Part shown: in pieces, positions 49,684 to 58,307 of the stretch
Numbering within the stretch: position 1 is the first letter of the stretch
Layout: each line of letters opens with the position of its first letter
Source: Paracoccaceae bacterium
Lineage (GTDB): Bacteria; Pseudomonadota; Alphaproteobacteria; Rhodobacterales; Rhodobacteraceae
Length of the DNA stretch: 64,000 nt
Reading direction: 5' to 3'
Assembly (NCBI GenBank): GCA_029246285.1
Contig: JAQWNW010000069.1
Location: forward strand, 49,001-113,000
Notes under the pieces: generated by a model
Told to the model about the DNA's origin: nothing
What the model saw: only the letters and a program-made list of their open reading frames with translations
Database searches by the model: none
Translations under genes and position numbers: made by a program

Positions 49684-51165
49684 TCATCGCATTACAAATG
49701 GATTGCCAAACGGCTCATCCGACGTATTCATCCATATTGTCTTTGGTCTAGTATAATCATGCATAGCTTGAAATCCACTTTCTCGTCCGTAACCTGATCC
49801 TTTTATTCCACCAAACTCTGCAATAGGCGAAACAACACGATAAGTATTTACCCAAACTATTCCAGCCCTAACTGCTTTAGCCATTCTTAACGATCGGGCA
49901 CTATCTCTGGTAAAAATACCTGCAGCCAAACCATGAACGGTATCATTCGCAAGACCAATTACTTCCTCTTCAGTTCTAAACTTCAAAACACTCAAGACTG
50001 GACCAAAAAGCTCAGTATCAACAATCTTCATGTTTTGACTAGCGCAACTGATAATTGTAGGCTCATAAAATAGGCCCTCGAAATTCTCTGGTCTTTTTCC
50101 TCCATGGAGGATCTGACCGCCTTCTTCTATTGCCTGAGAAACCTCTTTTTCAATATTTTCCAACTGACCGATAGTGCAAAGTGGTCCCATTTGAGTTTCT
50201 TCTAGTAGCGGATCGCCAATTCTAATATCTTTTGCGATAGCAACCATTCTCTCTAAAAACTCGTCTGCAATATCTTCATGTAAGTATAGTCTGGACCCTG
50301 CAACACAACTTTGCCCAGCTGCTCCAAAGATACCAGCCACAGATCCATTCACAGCACTTTCGATATTTGCATCATCAAATACAATAAAGGGAGATTTTCC
50401 ACCCAACTCAAGACTTACTTCCGCAAAGTTTTCCGCAGAGTTATATAAGACGTGTCGGGCTGCATTGGGACCTCCAGTAAAGGAGATTCGCGCGACTAAC
50501 GGATGACTGGTCAACGCTTTACCACATGGCTCTCCATGACCAGTAACAATATTTACAACACCTGGAGGGAATCCAGCTTCAGCTACCAATTCACCAAACT
50601 CCAACATCGCTGCAGAGGCATGTTCTGACGCCTTTAGAACTATAGTGTTACCAGCTGCTAAAGCAGGGCCTACTTTAACCGCAACTAAAAATAGCTGTGA
50701 GTTCCATGGAACAATTGCAGCAACTACCCCTAATGGTTCTCTATTTGTAAAAACGAACAAATCTGGTTTATCTATTGGTAACGTCTCACCACTAATCTTG
50801 TCAGCGCAGCCAGCATAAAAATGAAAAAATTCAGCAATATATTTTGCCTGCCAGCGGGTTTCTTTTAACATCTTTCCAGTATCAACGCTTTCTGTCCTTC
50901 CCAACGGCTCCGACTTTTCAGCCAAAAGATCACCCAATTTTCGTAGACATTTTCCACGTTCGGTCGGAGTCATTTTTGACCAAGGACCAGTCGAAAAAGC
51001 ACGGTGTGCAGCGTTCACGGCATCGTCGACGTCAGTCTCAGTTGCTTCTGGAACTTTGCTCCAAACCTGACCATTAGTAGGATTGATGCTCTCAAACATA
51101 GCCCCATTTGATGCGTTGACCCATTTACCATCGATTAACATTTGATAGGACTTAACGTTTGCCAT
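49684..51165 (-). CDS. Aldehyde dehydrogenase (TgnC-like or betaine-aldehyde type)
   Basis: The 493-residue NAD(P)-dependent enzyme has all catalytic parts: Asn155 in VPWNS, Glu253 in LELGGKSP and Cys287 in GAAGQSCVAGSRL. The AGQSCVAGSRL wording and the MNTSDEPFGNPFVMR end resemble the lactone/aldehyde dehydrogenase of trigonelline degradation more than classical betaine aldehyde dehydrogenase, although 4-trimethylaminobutyraldehyde oxidation also fits the carnitine context. It is first in the eight-gene operon, divergent from ridA. Confidence 0.88.
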   Translation of the reverse strand: MANVKSYQMLIDGKWVNASNGAMFESINPTNGQVWSKVPEATETDVDDAVNAAHRAFSTGPWSKMTPTERGKCLRKLGDLLAEKSEPLGRTESVDTGKMLKETRWQAKYIAEFFHFYAGCADKISGETLPIDKPDLFVFTNREPLGVVAAIVPWNSQLFLVAVKVGPALAAGNTIVLKASEHASAAMLEFGELVAEAGFPPGVVNIVTGHGEPCGKALTSHPLVARISFTGGPNAARHVLYNSAENFAEVSLELGGKSPFIVFDDANIESAVNGSVAGIFGAAGQSCVAGSRLYLHEDIADEFLERMVAIAKDIRIGDPLLEETQMGPLCTIGQLENIEKEVSQAIEEGGQILHGGKRPENFEGLFYEPTIISCASQNMKIVDTELFGPVLSVLKFRTEEEVIGLANDTVHGLAAGIFTRDSARSLRMAKAVRAGIVWVNTYRVVSPIAEFGGIKGSGYGRESGFQAMHDYTRPKTIWMNTSDEPFGNPFVMR

Positions 51166-51294
51166 ACTTTTTCCTCGTAAATTATTTGATTCTTAACCTA
51201 ATCTGATATTAACGTAATATAATTTTTAATTACTAAATAACAATTCTATTATTAAATATTTATTTAGAAGTACAGGTTTTGAGGAGGTAAAACC
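51166..51294. promoter_or_regulatory. Divergent promoter region of the catabolic island
   Basis: These 129 nt separate the two operons. A perfect plus-strand TATAAT is at 51218-51223, but its -35 region (AACCTA) is poor, suggesting activator dependence. For the minus strand TATATT overlaps the same place. No clear inverted repeat was found. The ridA side has a very strong ribosome site (GAGGAGGT). Confidence 0.45.
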
Positions 51295-51684
51295 ATGGGA
51301 AAAGAAAAAGAAATAATTGGTGGAGCGCTGGTTATTGGTGGAAGAACCCTATCACTATCAAAGGCAATAAGAGCCGGTGATTTTGTGTTTCTAACTGGTC
51401 AAATTCCTATGAGTAATGGAGAGCCAATGACAGTCGGAACAATTGAAGATCAAACAAAGGTTATTCTGGAAGATATAAAAGCAACTTTAAAAGAAGCCAA
51501 ATGCGACATGGAAGATGTTGTGAAGTCTATGATTTGGCTTAGAGAACGCGCTGATTTTCCCGGCTTCAATAAAATTTATGGAGATTACTTCCCTAAAGAC
51601 CCACCAGCGAGATCCGCAATCGTAAGCGAATTACTAGTTGATGTTAGGGTGGAAATAGAGGTTATTGCTTATAAACCTTTATAA
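51295..51684 (+). CDS. RidA family (YjgF) deaminase
   Basis: The 129-residue RidA domain contains FVFLTGQIPMSNGEP, MEDVVKSMIWLRER and the C-terminal PPARSAIVSELLVDVRVEIE, with the conserved Arg of imine/enamine deaminases. RidA proteins hydrolyse reactive 2-aminoacrylate-like enamines; RutC, in the Rut pathway, is a relative. It heads the plus-strand operon with GAGGAGGT before the ATG. A pathway role on an enamine or aminoacrylate intermediate is inferred from context. Confidence 0.88.
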   Translation: MGKEKEIIGGALVIGGRTLSLSKAIRAGDFVFLTGQIPMSNGEPMTVGTIEDQTKVILEDIKATLKEAKCDMEDVVKSMIWLRERADFPGFNKIYGDYFPKDPPARSAIVSELLVDVRVEIEVIAYKPL

Positions 51685-51713
51685 AATTTAAGCATACGGC
51701 GGAAAGAGACAAA

Positions 51714-52514
51714 ATGAATATATCCTATGAAACTCATGGAAAACAAACAAATCCATGCGTTATTTTAATTCATGGTTTGGGATTAAATAAGCAAATGTGG
51801 CAGTGGATTATATCAGATCTCAAAAAATCTTATTATGTTATCTCATATGACTTATATGGACATGGAGACTCGTCTAATCCTGATAAGAATCCATCTCTAT
51901 CGTTTTTTTCTAAGCAAATTGCAGATCTGTTAGCATTAATTAAAATTAAGAATGCAATTTTAATAGGATTTTCTCTAGGTGGCATGATTTGCAGACGATT
52001 TGCTCAAGACTACGCAAGTAAAACGAATGGTATAGTAATTTTAAATTCTCCATACAAAAGAGATAATGAGGCACAAAGCGCAATCTTAAAGCGTTTAAAA
52101 CAATTAGAAAATGAAGGACCAAAAGCAACTGTAGAGGATGCCTTAATTCGATGGTTTTCAGATGATTATAGAGAACAAAATCCAGAAATGATGAATCTTG
52201 TAAGGGGCTGGGTTATGAAAAATGATCCAAAGGTATATCCAAAAATTTATGAAGTTCTTGTGTCTGGATTAGAAGAAATCTCAGCGCCAAATCCAAAATT
52301 ATCTTGCCCAGCATTAGTTATAACTGCCGATGAAGATTTTGGCAACGGACCAAAAATGTCGGAAGCTATCGCTTCAGAGATTCCAAATTCCAAATTAGTT
52401 ATTCTAAAGGGCCTAAGACATATGGCCTTGGCCGAAGCACCAAATGTTGTTAACGAACCTATAAAAGAATTCTTGAGTCGTGTTACAAAAGATAAATTAA
52501 CTAATGGAGAATAA
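51714..52514 (+). CDS. Alpha/beta hydrolase (PcaD/RutD/TgnD-like)
   Basis: The 266-residue alpha/beta-hydrolase has oxyanion HGLGLNKQMW, nucleophile Ser87 in GFSLGG and His236 in LRHMALAE. Like PcaD, RutD and TgnD it is a soluble small hydrolase without a signal peptide. In this context it could open a lactone, cleave an N-formyl enamine, or act as thioesterase on betainyl-CoA. It is 29 nt from ridA and overlaps the next gene by 11 nt. Confidence 0.85.
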   Translation: MNISYETHGKQTNPCVILIHGLGLNKQMWQWIISDLKKSYYVISYDLYGHGDSSNPDKNPSLSFFSKQIADLLALIKIKNAILIGFSLGGMICRRFAQDYASKTNGIVILNSPYKRDNEAQSAILKRLKQLENEGPKATVEDALIRWFSDDYREQNPEMMNLVRGWVMKNDPKVYPKIYEVLVSGLEEISAPNPKLSCPALVITADEDFGNGPKMSEAIASEIPNSKLVILKGLRHMALAEAPNVVNEPIKEFLSRVTKDKLTNGE

Positions 52515-54648
52515 TATTAGTGAAGGAATATTAACTGGCGTAAAAGTTCTAGATCTTACCCGAATGCTCTCAGGGCCATATTGCACAATGATGCTGGCTG
52601 ACCACGGGGCTGAAGTTATAAAGATTGAAAGTGAATTAGGTGATAGCAGCCGAGCTAATGGCCCATATAGAGATGACGATCCAGAAAAAGACTGGGCAGG
52701 ATATTTTGTGAGTTTGAATAGATCAAAAAAAAGTGTGCAGTTAGATCTTAAAACGAAGTCTGGAAAAGATAACTTTAGAAAGCTGGTGACTCAGGCTGAT
52801 GTTGTCGTGGAAAATTTTAGACCAGGCGTTATGGAACGCTTAGAATTAAATTATGAAGAATTGAAAATATTGAACCCACGCCTCGTTTACGGAGCCATTC
52901 GTGGTTTTGGTGATCCAAGATCAGGTGAAAGTCCTTATGTCAAGTGGCCTTCTTATGATGTTGTAGCTCAGGCTATGGGGGGCATTATGGGTATTACTGG
53001 AGCAAACCCTAACTCTCCCACAAAAGTTGGGCCAGGAGTGGGAGATATTTTTACAGGTTTAATGATGTCATTTGGTATCATTGCTGCGCTTAGGTCAGCA
53101 GACTCTACAGGAGAAGGTCAATTTATTGACGTAAGTATGTATGATGCTGTGCTAAGTTTATGTGAGAGAGCTGTTTATCAACATGACTATGAAGGAATCA
53201 TTCCAGGTCCTGAAGGTAATGGCCATCCATTATTAGCACCATTTGGTATTTTCCCTGCATTAGACGGACAAGTCGCTATTGGAATAGTAGATGACATCTT
53301 TTGGAGCCATTTAAGTAAGTGCATGGGACTAGATAAGACTGGTGAAGACATAAAATATTTTACCAGAGCAAAAAGAAGAGCAAACTCAATAATAGTAAAT
53401 AATTTAGTGGCAGATTGGACAAAATTGAAAACAAAAAGTGAGCTGACACAAATCTTGGGAGGAAAAGTCCCTTTTGGGCCAGTTAATACAATAAAAGATA
53501 TTTATGATGATCCTCATGTGAAAATTAGAAAAATGATAGCATCTGTACCTAACTCTGATCCAACAAAAAAAGATTGGCGCGTCGCTGCAAATCCAATTAA
53601 ATTCAGTTTAAATCCAACTCCAAAATACAAAACTCCTCCAAAAATTGGTGAGCACGATGAAGACTATTTAAGAAAGATCAAATCTGATTCAGCAAACTCC
53701 GATTTTGAAAAAACTAAATCCCTCAGGAACGCCTTTGGAAATTTTGCCACAGGCGTTACTATTGTAACAACAAATGATAAAAATGGATTTCCAAGGGGTT
53801 TTACAGCAAATTCATTTACCTCTGTTTCTCTGGACCCACCGTTATTATTGGTCTGCCTTGCAAAAACCGCATTTAGTGCAACTACCTTTAAAAAATCTGA
53901 ACTATTTGCCATAAATATTTTATCAGAAAACCAGCGCGAATTATCCGGACTCTTTGCATCGCAAGAAAAAGACAAATTCAAATTAGCAAAATGGTCAGTT
54001 GGACCAAAAAGTTTGCCTATCTTTAGAGAAAGCATTGCTCATTTTATTTGTGAGAGACATAAACTTGTTGACGCCGGAGATCACATAATACTTATTGGGA
54101 AAGTTCAAGAACATGCTGTTTTTGATGGAACTCCTCTTGGGTATTTTAAAGGGAATTATTTCTCTGTAAATCATGATCAAGCATTAATTGAAGCAGCAAA
54201 TACAGGAGAACTTGTTGATATTGGTGGAGTTTTCTCAAAAGATAGTAAAATTCTATTACAAGAAACCAATAACCAGAAATATATTATTCCCAGAGCACCA
54301 AAGGAAAACAAATCTAAAATTGGTCTTTGTAGATTATTAGAAAATCTTGATTTAGAACCCCAATTAAATTTCATTTATGCGATCTATCGCGACACTGAAA
54401 CAAAAAGCCACACAATTTTTTATAATGGCACTGTAAATGGAAAAGCTCCAAATGGATTTAAATTCTTCAAATTAGACGACATTCCATTAAAAGAGATGTT
54501 CTTACCGGCAGAAAGAAGTATGCTCGAAAGATACAAGCGAGAATTTAAGCATGGCACTTTTGGATTTTATGAAGGAAGTGAGAAATCAGGCACAGTAAGA
54601 AAAATTTCACCCACTGAAAATAAATATGAAATAAAAGGTGCAAAATGA
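52504..54648 (+). CDS. Class III CoA-transferase fused to flavin reductase
   Basis: This unusual 714-residue protein has two enzymes in one frame. Residues 1-395 are a CaiB/BaiF-type CoA-transferase: LDLTRMLSGPYCTMMLADHGAEV, NRSKKSVQLDLK and catalytic Asp214 in MYDAVLSLCER. From about 405 a flavin reductase-like FMN-binding domain begins (RNAFGNFATGVTIVTT, GFTANSFTSVSLDPPLLLVC), and a C-terminal extension runs from 560 to 714, the length of TgnB-type reductases. No internal start or frameshift is seen at the linker. It would move CoA between acids and supply FMNH2 to the LLM monooxygenase. Its last 4 nt overlap the next gene. Confidence 0.9.
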   Translation: MENNISEGILTGVKVLDLTRMLSGPYCTMMLADHGAEVIKIESELGDSSRANGPYRDDDPEKDWAGYFVSLNRSKKSVQLDLKTKSGKDNFRKLVTQADVVVENFRPGVMERLELNYEELKILNPRLVYGAIRGFGDPRSGESPYVKWPSYDVVAQAMGGIMGITGANPNSPTKVGPGVGDIFTGLMMSFGIIAALRSADSTGEGQFIDVSMYDAVLSLCERAVYQHDYEGIIPGPEGNGHPLLAPFGIFPALDGQVAIGIVDDIFWSHLSKCMGLDKTGEDIKYFTRAKRRANSIIVNNLVADWTKLKTKSELTQILGGKVPFGPVNTIKDIYDDPHVKIRKMIASVPNSDPTKKDWRVAANPIKFSLNPTPKYKTPPKIGEHDEDYLRKIKSDSANSDFEKTKSLRNAFGNFATGVTIVTTNDKNGFPRGFTANSFTSVSLDPPLLLVCLAKTAFSATTFKKSELFAINILSENQRELSGLFASQEKDKFKLAKWSVGPKSLPIFRESIAHFICERHKLVDAGDHIILIGKVQEHAVFDGTPLGYFKGNYFSVNHDQALIEAANTGELVDIGGVFSKDSKILLQETNNQKYIIPRAPKENKSKIGLCRLLENLDLEPQLNFIYAIYRDTETKSHTIFYNGTVNGKAPNGFKFFKLDDIPLKEMFLPAERSMLERYKREFKHGTFGFYEGSEKSGTVRKISPTENKYEIKGAK

Positions 54649-55259
54649 CAATGATACCAGAATTAAGAAAAATTATCACTTACGATGAAGATATTCATAG
54701 AGAAGGCGAGAAACTAGCAGAACCAATTTTACGAATGATCGGTGTGGCCGCTGTGGTTAAAAACCCTTGGGCGGGAAAAGGATTTGTTGAGAACCTGGCA
54801 CCAGAGATTCAAAGAATTGCGCCAGTTCTGGGAGAAACTCTTACAAATAGATTAATCAGTTTAGCGGGCTCTGGGGATAAAATCGAAGCATATGGTAAAG
54901 CATGCATAGCTGGTACCGATTGTGAATTAGAACATGCGTCTGGCCTAATACATACACTACAATATGGAAATTTTTATCGTGAAGCTGTTGGCGCTAAATC
55001 ATATTTAGGTTTTACTAATACCCGAGGCCCAGCCAATACTCAGATCCAAATTCCATTAATGGATAAACATGATACTGGTAGGAGATCCCATTACCTTACA
55101 GTGCAATTCTCTATTCATGATGCACCTGCTGCAGATGAAGTTGTTGTTGCTCTTGGGGCTGCCACAAGCGGACGACCACACCATAGAATTGGGGATCGTT
55201 ATTCAGATCTGGCGGCGTTGGGGAGAGATGTAAACAATCCAGCAAACGTTAAATCCTAA
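54645..55259 (+). CDS. AA_synth (DUF1185) family protein
   Basis: The 204-residue protein matches the 'amino acid synthesis' family PF06684: ILRMIGVAAVVKNPWAGKGFVENLAP, IEAYGKACIAGTDCELEHAS and HYLTVQFSIHDAPAADEVVVALG. Members are found by LLM monooxygenases and flavin reductases and may be cyclic-amide or peptide-bond enzymes; the function is not established. It starts in an ATGA overlap with the fusion gene and ends the operon, facing the TPR gene. Confidence 0.8.
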   Translation: MTMIPELRKIITYDEDIHREGEKLAEPILRMIGVAAVVKNPWAGKGFVENLAPEIQRIAPVLGETLTNRLISLAGSGDKIEAYGKACIAGTDCELEHASGLIHTLQYGNFYREAVGAKSYLGFTNTRGPANTQIQIPLMDKHDTGRRSHYLTVQFSIHDAPAADEVVVALGAATSGRPHHRIGDRYSDLAALGRDVNNPANVKS

Positions 55260-55314
55260 AATAACAAACTAACTAATAACCAATAGGATTTCTTTTTAAT
55301 TCTAGTGAAAAGAA

Positions 55315-56961
55315 TTATGCCGCGTTATGACTTAGTCGGCAAAAACAAGAAGCTAAGATAGGACGATCCGCCCGGGCGTTCGCTAGATTAAGGCGTTGCT
55401 TTATAAATTTAGCCTCTTCAAACTGTCCTTTTCGATGCAAACATTCATGTAATCCATGTAAAGACCATACGTTGTCTGGATTTTGACATGGGCGCCCCAA
55501 CACCCCATCGATTCCTAAGTCTGCACGATATACCGCCTCAGCCTCTTCAATCTTTCCTTGTTCCAACAACAATGCACCCAATGCATGACGCGCTGGTTGC
55601 ATCCAACCCCATGGCTCTTCATACGGAAGATCGTCATCTAAGTGGACAGCTTTTCTTAAGCTATCAAATGCCCTATCATATTCCTGTTTACGATAATATA
55701 TCTCTCCTTCCAACATTTGTTCTGCGACCGCCAGAATATCAAGACAAGAATTATTAAAAAGGAATCTGGTATCGGGAACCAATTTCTTAGCTTTAACAAA
55801 TAACTTGCCATGTTTCTCAGCTTCAGGAATATTGTTAGTAGCAGCATAAGCAATAGATTTCGTATAATGAATGACAGCGGTGGTAAAACTAAACAGTTCT
55901 TGATCTTCCGGCAAAACAATAGCTTTAATTTCCTCCCACATCCCAAATCGAACAAAAACATGAAATTTCATTGGATAGTAACTTTCCAACCAATCTGCAC
56001 TTGGCCGTATAATTTCAGGACTAAGTAGATCTTGTAGTTCCTGAGCTGCTTCAAAAGCAGGTTTAAACTGTCCTAAAAACATAGCTCCATAAACTTTAAA
56101 ATGAAAATTATGACAAACATATGCTGTGTAAAATGTTTCTGCCCCTCGCATCTTTAAATATTTTTTATCCGCAATTGACGCATTATGATTTCGACGGACA
56201 ACATTTTCATAATGCCCACATAAAACATCAATATGTGTGGCCATGTGCTTTAAGTGACCAGCATCGGGTACCAACTCAGTCAATGCATCACCCGCTTTTA
56301 ACGCTTTTTCAGGATGTGGCGACATTTCCATGAGATGTACGTACATATGCAATAATCCAGGATGCTCATTAGCTACATGCAATTCTTGATTTGAAAAAGC
56401 GTTCTCTAAAACCGCAATAGCCTCCAGAGTATCAGCACCATCCTTTGCTTCACCCGTACTAACGTCCCATAATTGCCACGGCGTCCGGTTCATTAACGCT
56501 TCAGCAAAAAGTGCACAAACATCTAATTCAGCATCAAATCTGCTATACACTGCTCTCATCTTATCTGCATAAATATCATTCCAAGTAGAAAAATCCTCCT
56601 CCAAAGCACTAGACGGGTAGCGAAAACTTAAAGCCTCAATTAATGCCTCTTCAACAGGCTTTAATCCTTTTATTTTCATTGCGATTTCTAATGATAACTT
56701 TGATTTGTCAATGCATTTTTGCTTGTCTTCATGTGAAAAGTCTGCCCATGTCTTATTATAATTTGGGCCGATTGCGTAACCTATGCCCCAATAGGACATA
56801 GCACAGCCAGGATCTATTCTTATCGATTGTTCAAAACAAAATTCAGCTTCATCATGATTGTAGCCATAAATCCACATTAAGCCTCTATCAAACCACATTT
56901 GAGCTTCTTTAGAGCTTGTGGTTACTGGAAATGAATAACTGCCAAGATCAAAATACTCCAT
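55315..56961 (-). CDS. Tetratricopeptide repeat protein (TTC38-like)
   Basis: The 548-residue soluble protein is built of TPR-like helical repeats: AQMWFDRGLMWIYGYNHDEA, FEQSIRIDPGCAMSYWGIGYA, HMYVHLMEMSPHPEKALKAG and, near the C-terminus, EGEIYYRKQEYDRAFDSLRK. It resembles the TTC38 family, of unknown function, common in marine proteobacteria. His/Asp-rich segments (HATHIDVLCGHY-like) may be metal-binding, but no enzyme motif is recognised. It is 64 nt downstream of the PLP enzyme gene, on the same strand, and may be co-transcribed. Confidence 0.8.
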   Translation of the reverse strand: MEYFDLGSYSFPVTTSSKEAQMWFDRGLMWIYGYNHDEAEFCFEQSIRIDPGCAMSYWGIGYAIGPNYNKTWADFSHEDKQKCIDKSKLSLEIAMKIKGLKPVEEALIEALSFRYPSSALEEDFSTWNDIYADKMRAVYSRFDAELDVCALFAEALMNRTPWQLWDVSTGEAKDGADTLEAIAVLENAFSNQELHVANEHPGLLHMYVHLMEMSPHPEKALKAGDALTELVPDAGHLKHMATHIDVLCGHYENVVRRNHNASIADKKYLKMRGAETFYTAYVCHNFHFKVYGAMFLGQFKPAFEAAQELQDLLSPEIIRPSADWLESYYPMKFHVFVRFGMWEEIKAIVLPEDQELFSFTTAVIHYTKSIAYAATNNIPEAEKHGKLFVKAKKLVPDTRFLFNNSCLDILAVAEQMLEGEIYYRKQEYDRAFDSLRKAVHLDDDLPYEEPWGWMQPARHALGALLLEQGKIEEAEAVYRADLGIDGVLGRPCQNPDNVWSLHGLHECLHRKGQFEEAKFIKQRLNLANARADRPILASCFCRLSHNAA

Positions 56962-57025
56962 TGATTATCACCTTTCAAAAAAATTATTCCAAAAACTGTA
57001 TTTCACTAATAAGATTTGTAATTAT

Positions 57026-58183
57026 TTAAGAAGCGCTTTCTAATGCTTGTTCAAGATCGTAAATCAAATCATCTAAATTCTCTATGCCTATAGAAAGTCT
57101 TAGAAGTCTGGGGTGCACGGGAAATCCTTCACCAGAAACAGTTTTTCGATGTTCGATCAAGCTCTCTACTCCGCCCAATGAAGTGGCTGGATAGAAAATC
57201 TTACAAGCCCTAGCCACATCTATAGCTTTTTTTTCATCACCCTTTACAATAATGGATAGCATGCTGCCAAACTTACCATCTGTTTGTTTTTTACTAATTT
57301 CATGTCCCTTATGAGATTTTAAACCTGGATAAAGTACACTCTCTATTTTGCTGTGTCCCTCAAAATAATTAGCTATTTTCATGGCGTTTTTACATGCTTT
57401 TTCTAACCTCAAAAATAATGTACGCATTCCTCTAATGAGCAGCCAAGCCTCAAGTGAATTTAATACAGACCCTTGTAACTTTCTTATCAAATATAAGCTT
57501 TCCCAGTTATCATCAACCTCGCAGGTTGATAATACTCCAGCAGTCGCATCAGAATGGCCATTAAGAAATTTCGTAGCTGAATGAAAAGAAATATCAGCGC
57601 CAAGTTCTAATGCACGAGTGATACATGGTGGTGTTGCAGTACAATCCGTTAATAATTTCGCGTTGTTTCGATGCGTTATTTCAGCAGCTAATGCTATGTC
57701 TGTTACCGCCCAATCAGGATTATTAGGCGTCTCTACCCAAACTAAATCTGTTTTGCGATCATTAATTGCCGTTTCCATTTCTTCTAAATCACCAGCCTCA
57801 TAATAAGAAATATTTAAACGTTTTAATTCTTCATATCGTTGAAATTGTGCTAATACACCATGGTACATTACTTTTGGTATGACTACATGAGCGCCTTTAG
57901 GAAGATTATCAATAACGGCAGTCGCAGCAGACATACCTGATGCAAAAAGGATGGAGTCCTTTGCACCTTCCAACTCCGCAATTATTTCTTCTGCATAAGC
58001 AGTAGTTTCATTACCATCTCGTCGGTACCAATAGGGCTTACGATTATCATAATTTTCATCACGAGCGTAAGTTGCCGATAACTGAATGTTTGGTGTAACA
58101 GCCCCTGTGGTATCGTCTATAAATCTTAAGGCTTGCGCAACCTTCGTTTCTAATTCAAGCGAAAAGTTTTTTTTCTTTTTCAT
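57026..58183 (-). CDS. Cys/Met metabolism PLP-dependent enzyme (cystathionine gamma-synthase-like)
   Basis: The 385-residue protein has PLP lysine Lys205 in HSATKFLNGHSD and WVETPNNPDWAV, ASGMSAATAV and the C-terminal RLSIGIENLDDLIYDLEQAL of the Cys/Met metabolism family. The catalytic Tyr of the YWYRRDGNETT stretch replaces the usual YSRxxNPT, which is atypical. Its product could be cystathionine gamma-synthase, gamma-lyase or methionine gamma-lyase; sequence does not decide. A hairpin lies upstream at 58249-58293. Confidence 0.85.
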   Translation of the reverse strand: MKKKKNFSLELETKVAQALRFIDDTTGAVTPNIQLSATYARDENYDNRKPYWYRRDGNETTAYAEEIIAELEGAKDSILFASGMSAATAVIDNLPKGAHVVIPKVMYHGVLAQFQRYEELKRLNISYYEAGDLEEMETAINDRKTDLVWVETPNNPDWAVTDIALAAEITHRNNAKLLTDCTATPPCITRALELGADISFHSATKFLNGHSDATAGVLSTCEVDDNWESLYLIRKLQGSVLNSLEAWLLIRGMRTLFLRLEKACKNAMKIANYFEGHSKIESVLYPGLKSHKGHEISKKQTDGKFGSMLSIIVKGDEKKAIDVARACKIFYPATSLGGVESLIEHRKTVSGEGFPVHPRLLRLSIGIENLDDLIYDLEQALESAS

Positions 58184-58248
58184 AGTTTTTCCAATGTGTT
58201 TGTGGAAACAGAATTTAAAATATTATATCCTAGTACAAAATAAGAATT

Positions 58249-58293
58249 GCAAGCATGAAAATAACCTTTGATTCAAAAGGGTTAAATTCTTGC
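58249..58293 (-). terminator. Possible terminator hairpin behind the FGE gene
   Basis: Nested arms GCAAG (58249-58253)/CTTGC (58289-58293) and TAACC (58262-58266)/GGTTA (58280-58284) enclose a short loop, 14 nt past the FGE stop. On the minus strand it is followed by AT-rich sequence with a TTTTG. It may instead be part of the PLP gene leader. Confidence 0.4.
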
Positions 58294-58307
58294 AAGATTT
58301 AGCCTAT

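Noticed and set aside
53650..53760. Frameshift or missing stop between CoA-transferase and flavin reductase
   Set aside because: The frame is uninterrupted through a linker of normal charged residues, with no internal start codon suited to a separate reductase.
48628..54648. Calling the island the Rut pyrimidine pathway
   Set aside because: RutB, RutE and RutG equivalents are missing and the LLM neighbours are CoA and carnitine-type enzymes; only the general enzyme set is shared.
55290..55314. AT-only 7-bp hairpin (TTCTTTT/AAAAGAA) between the DUF1185 and TPR genes
   Set aside because: It is short and entirely weak-paired; such repeats are expected by chance in sequence this AT-rich.
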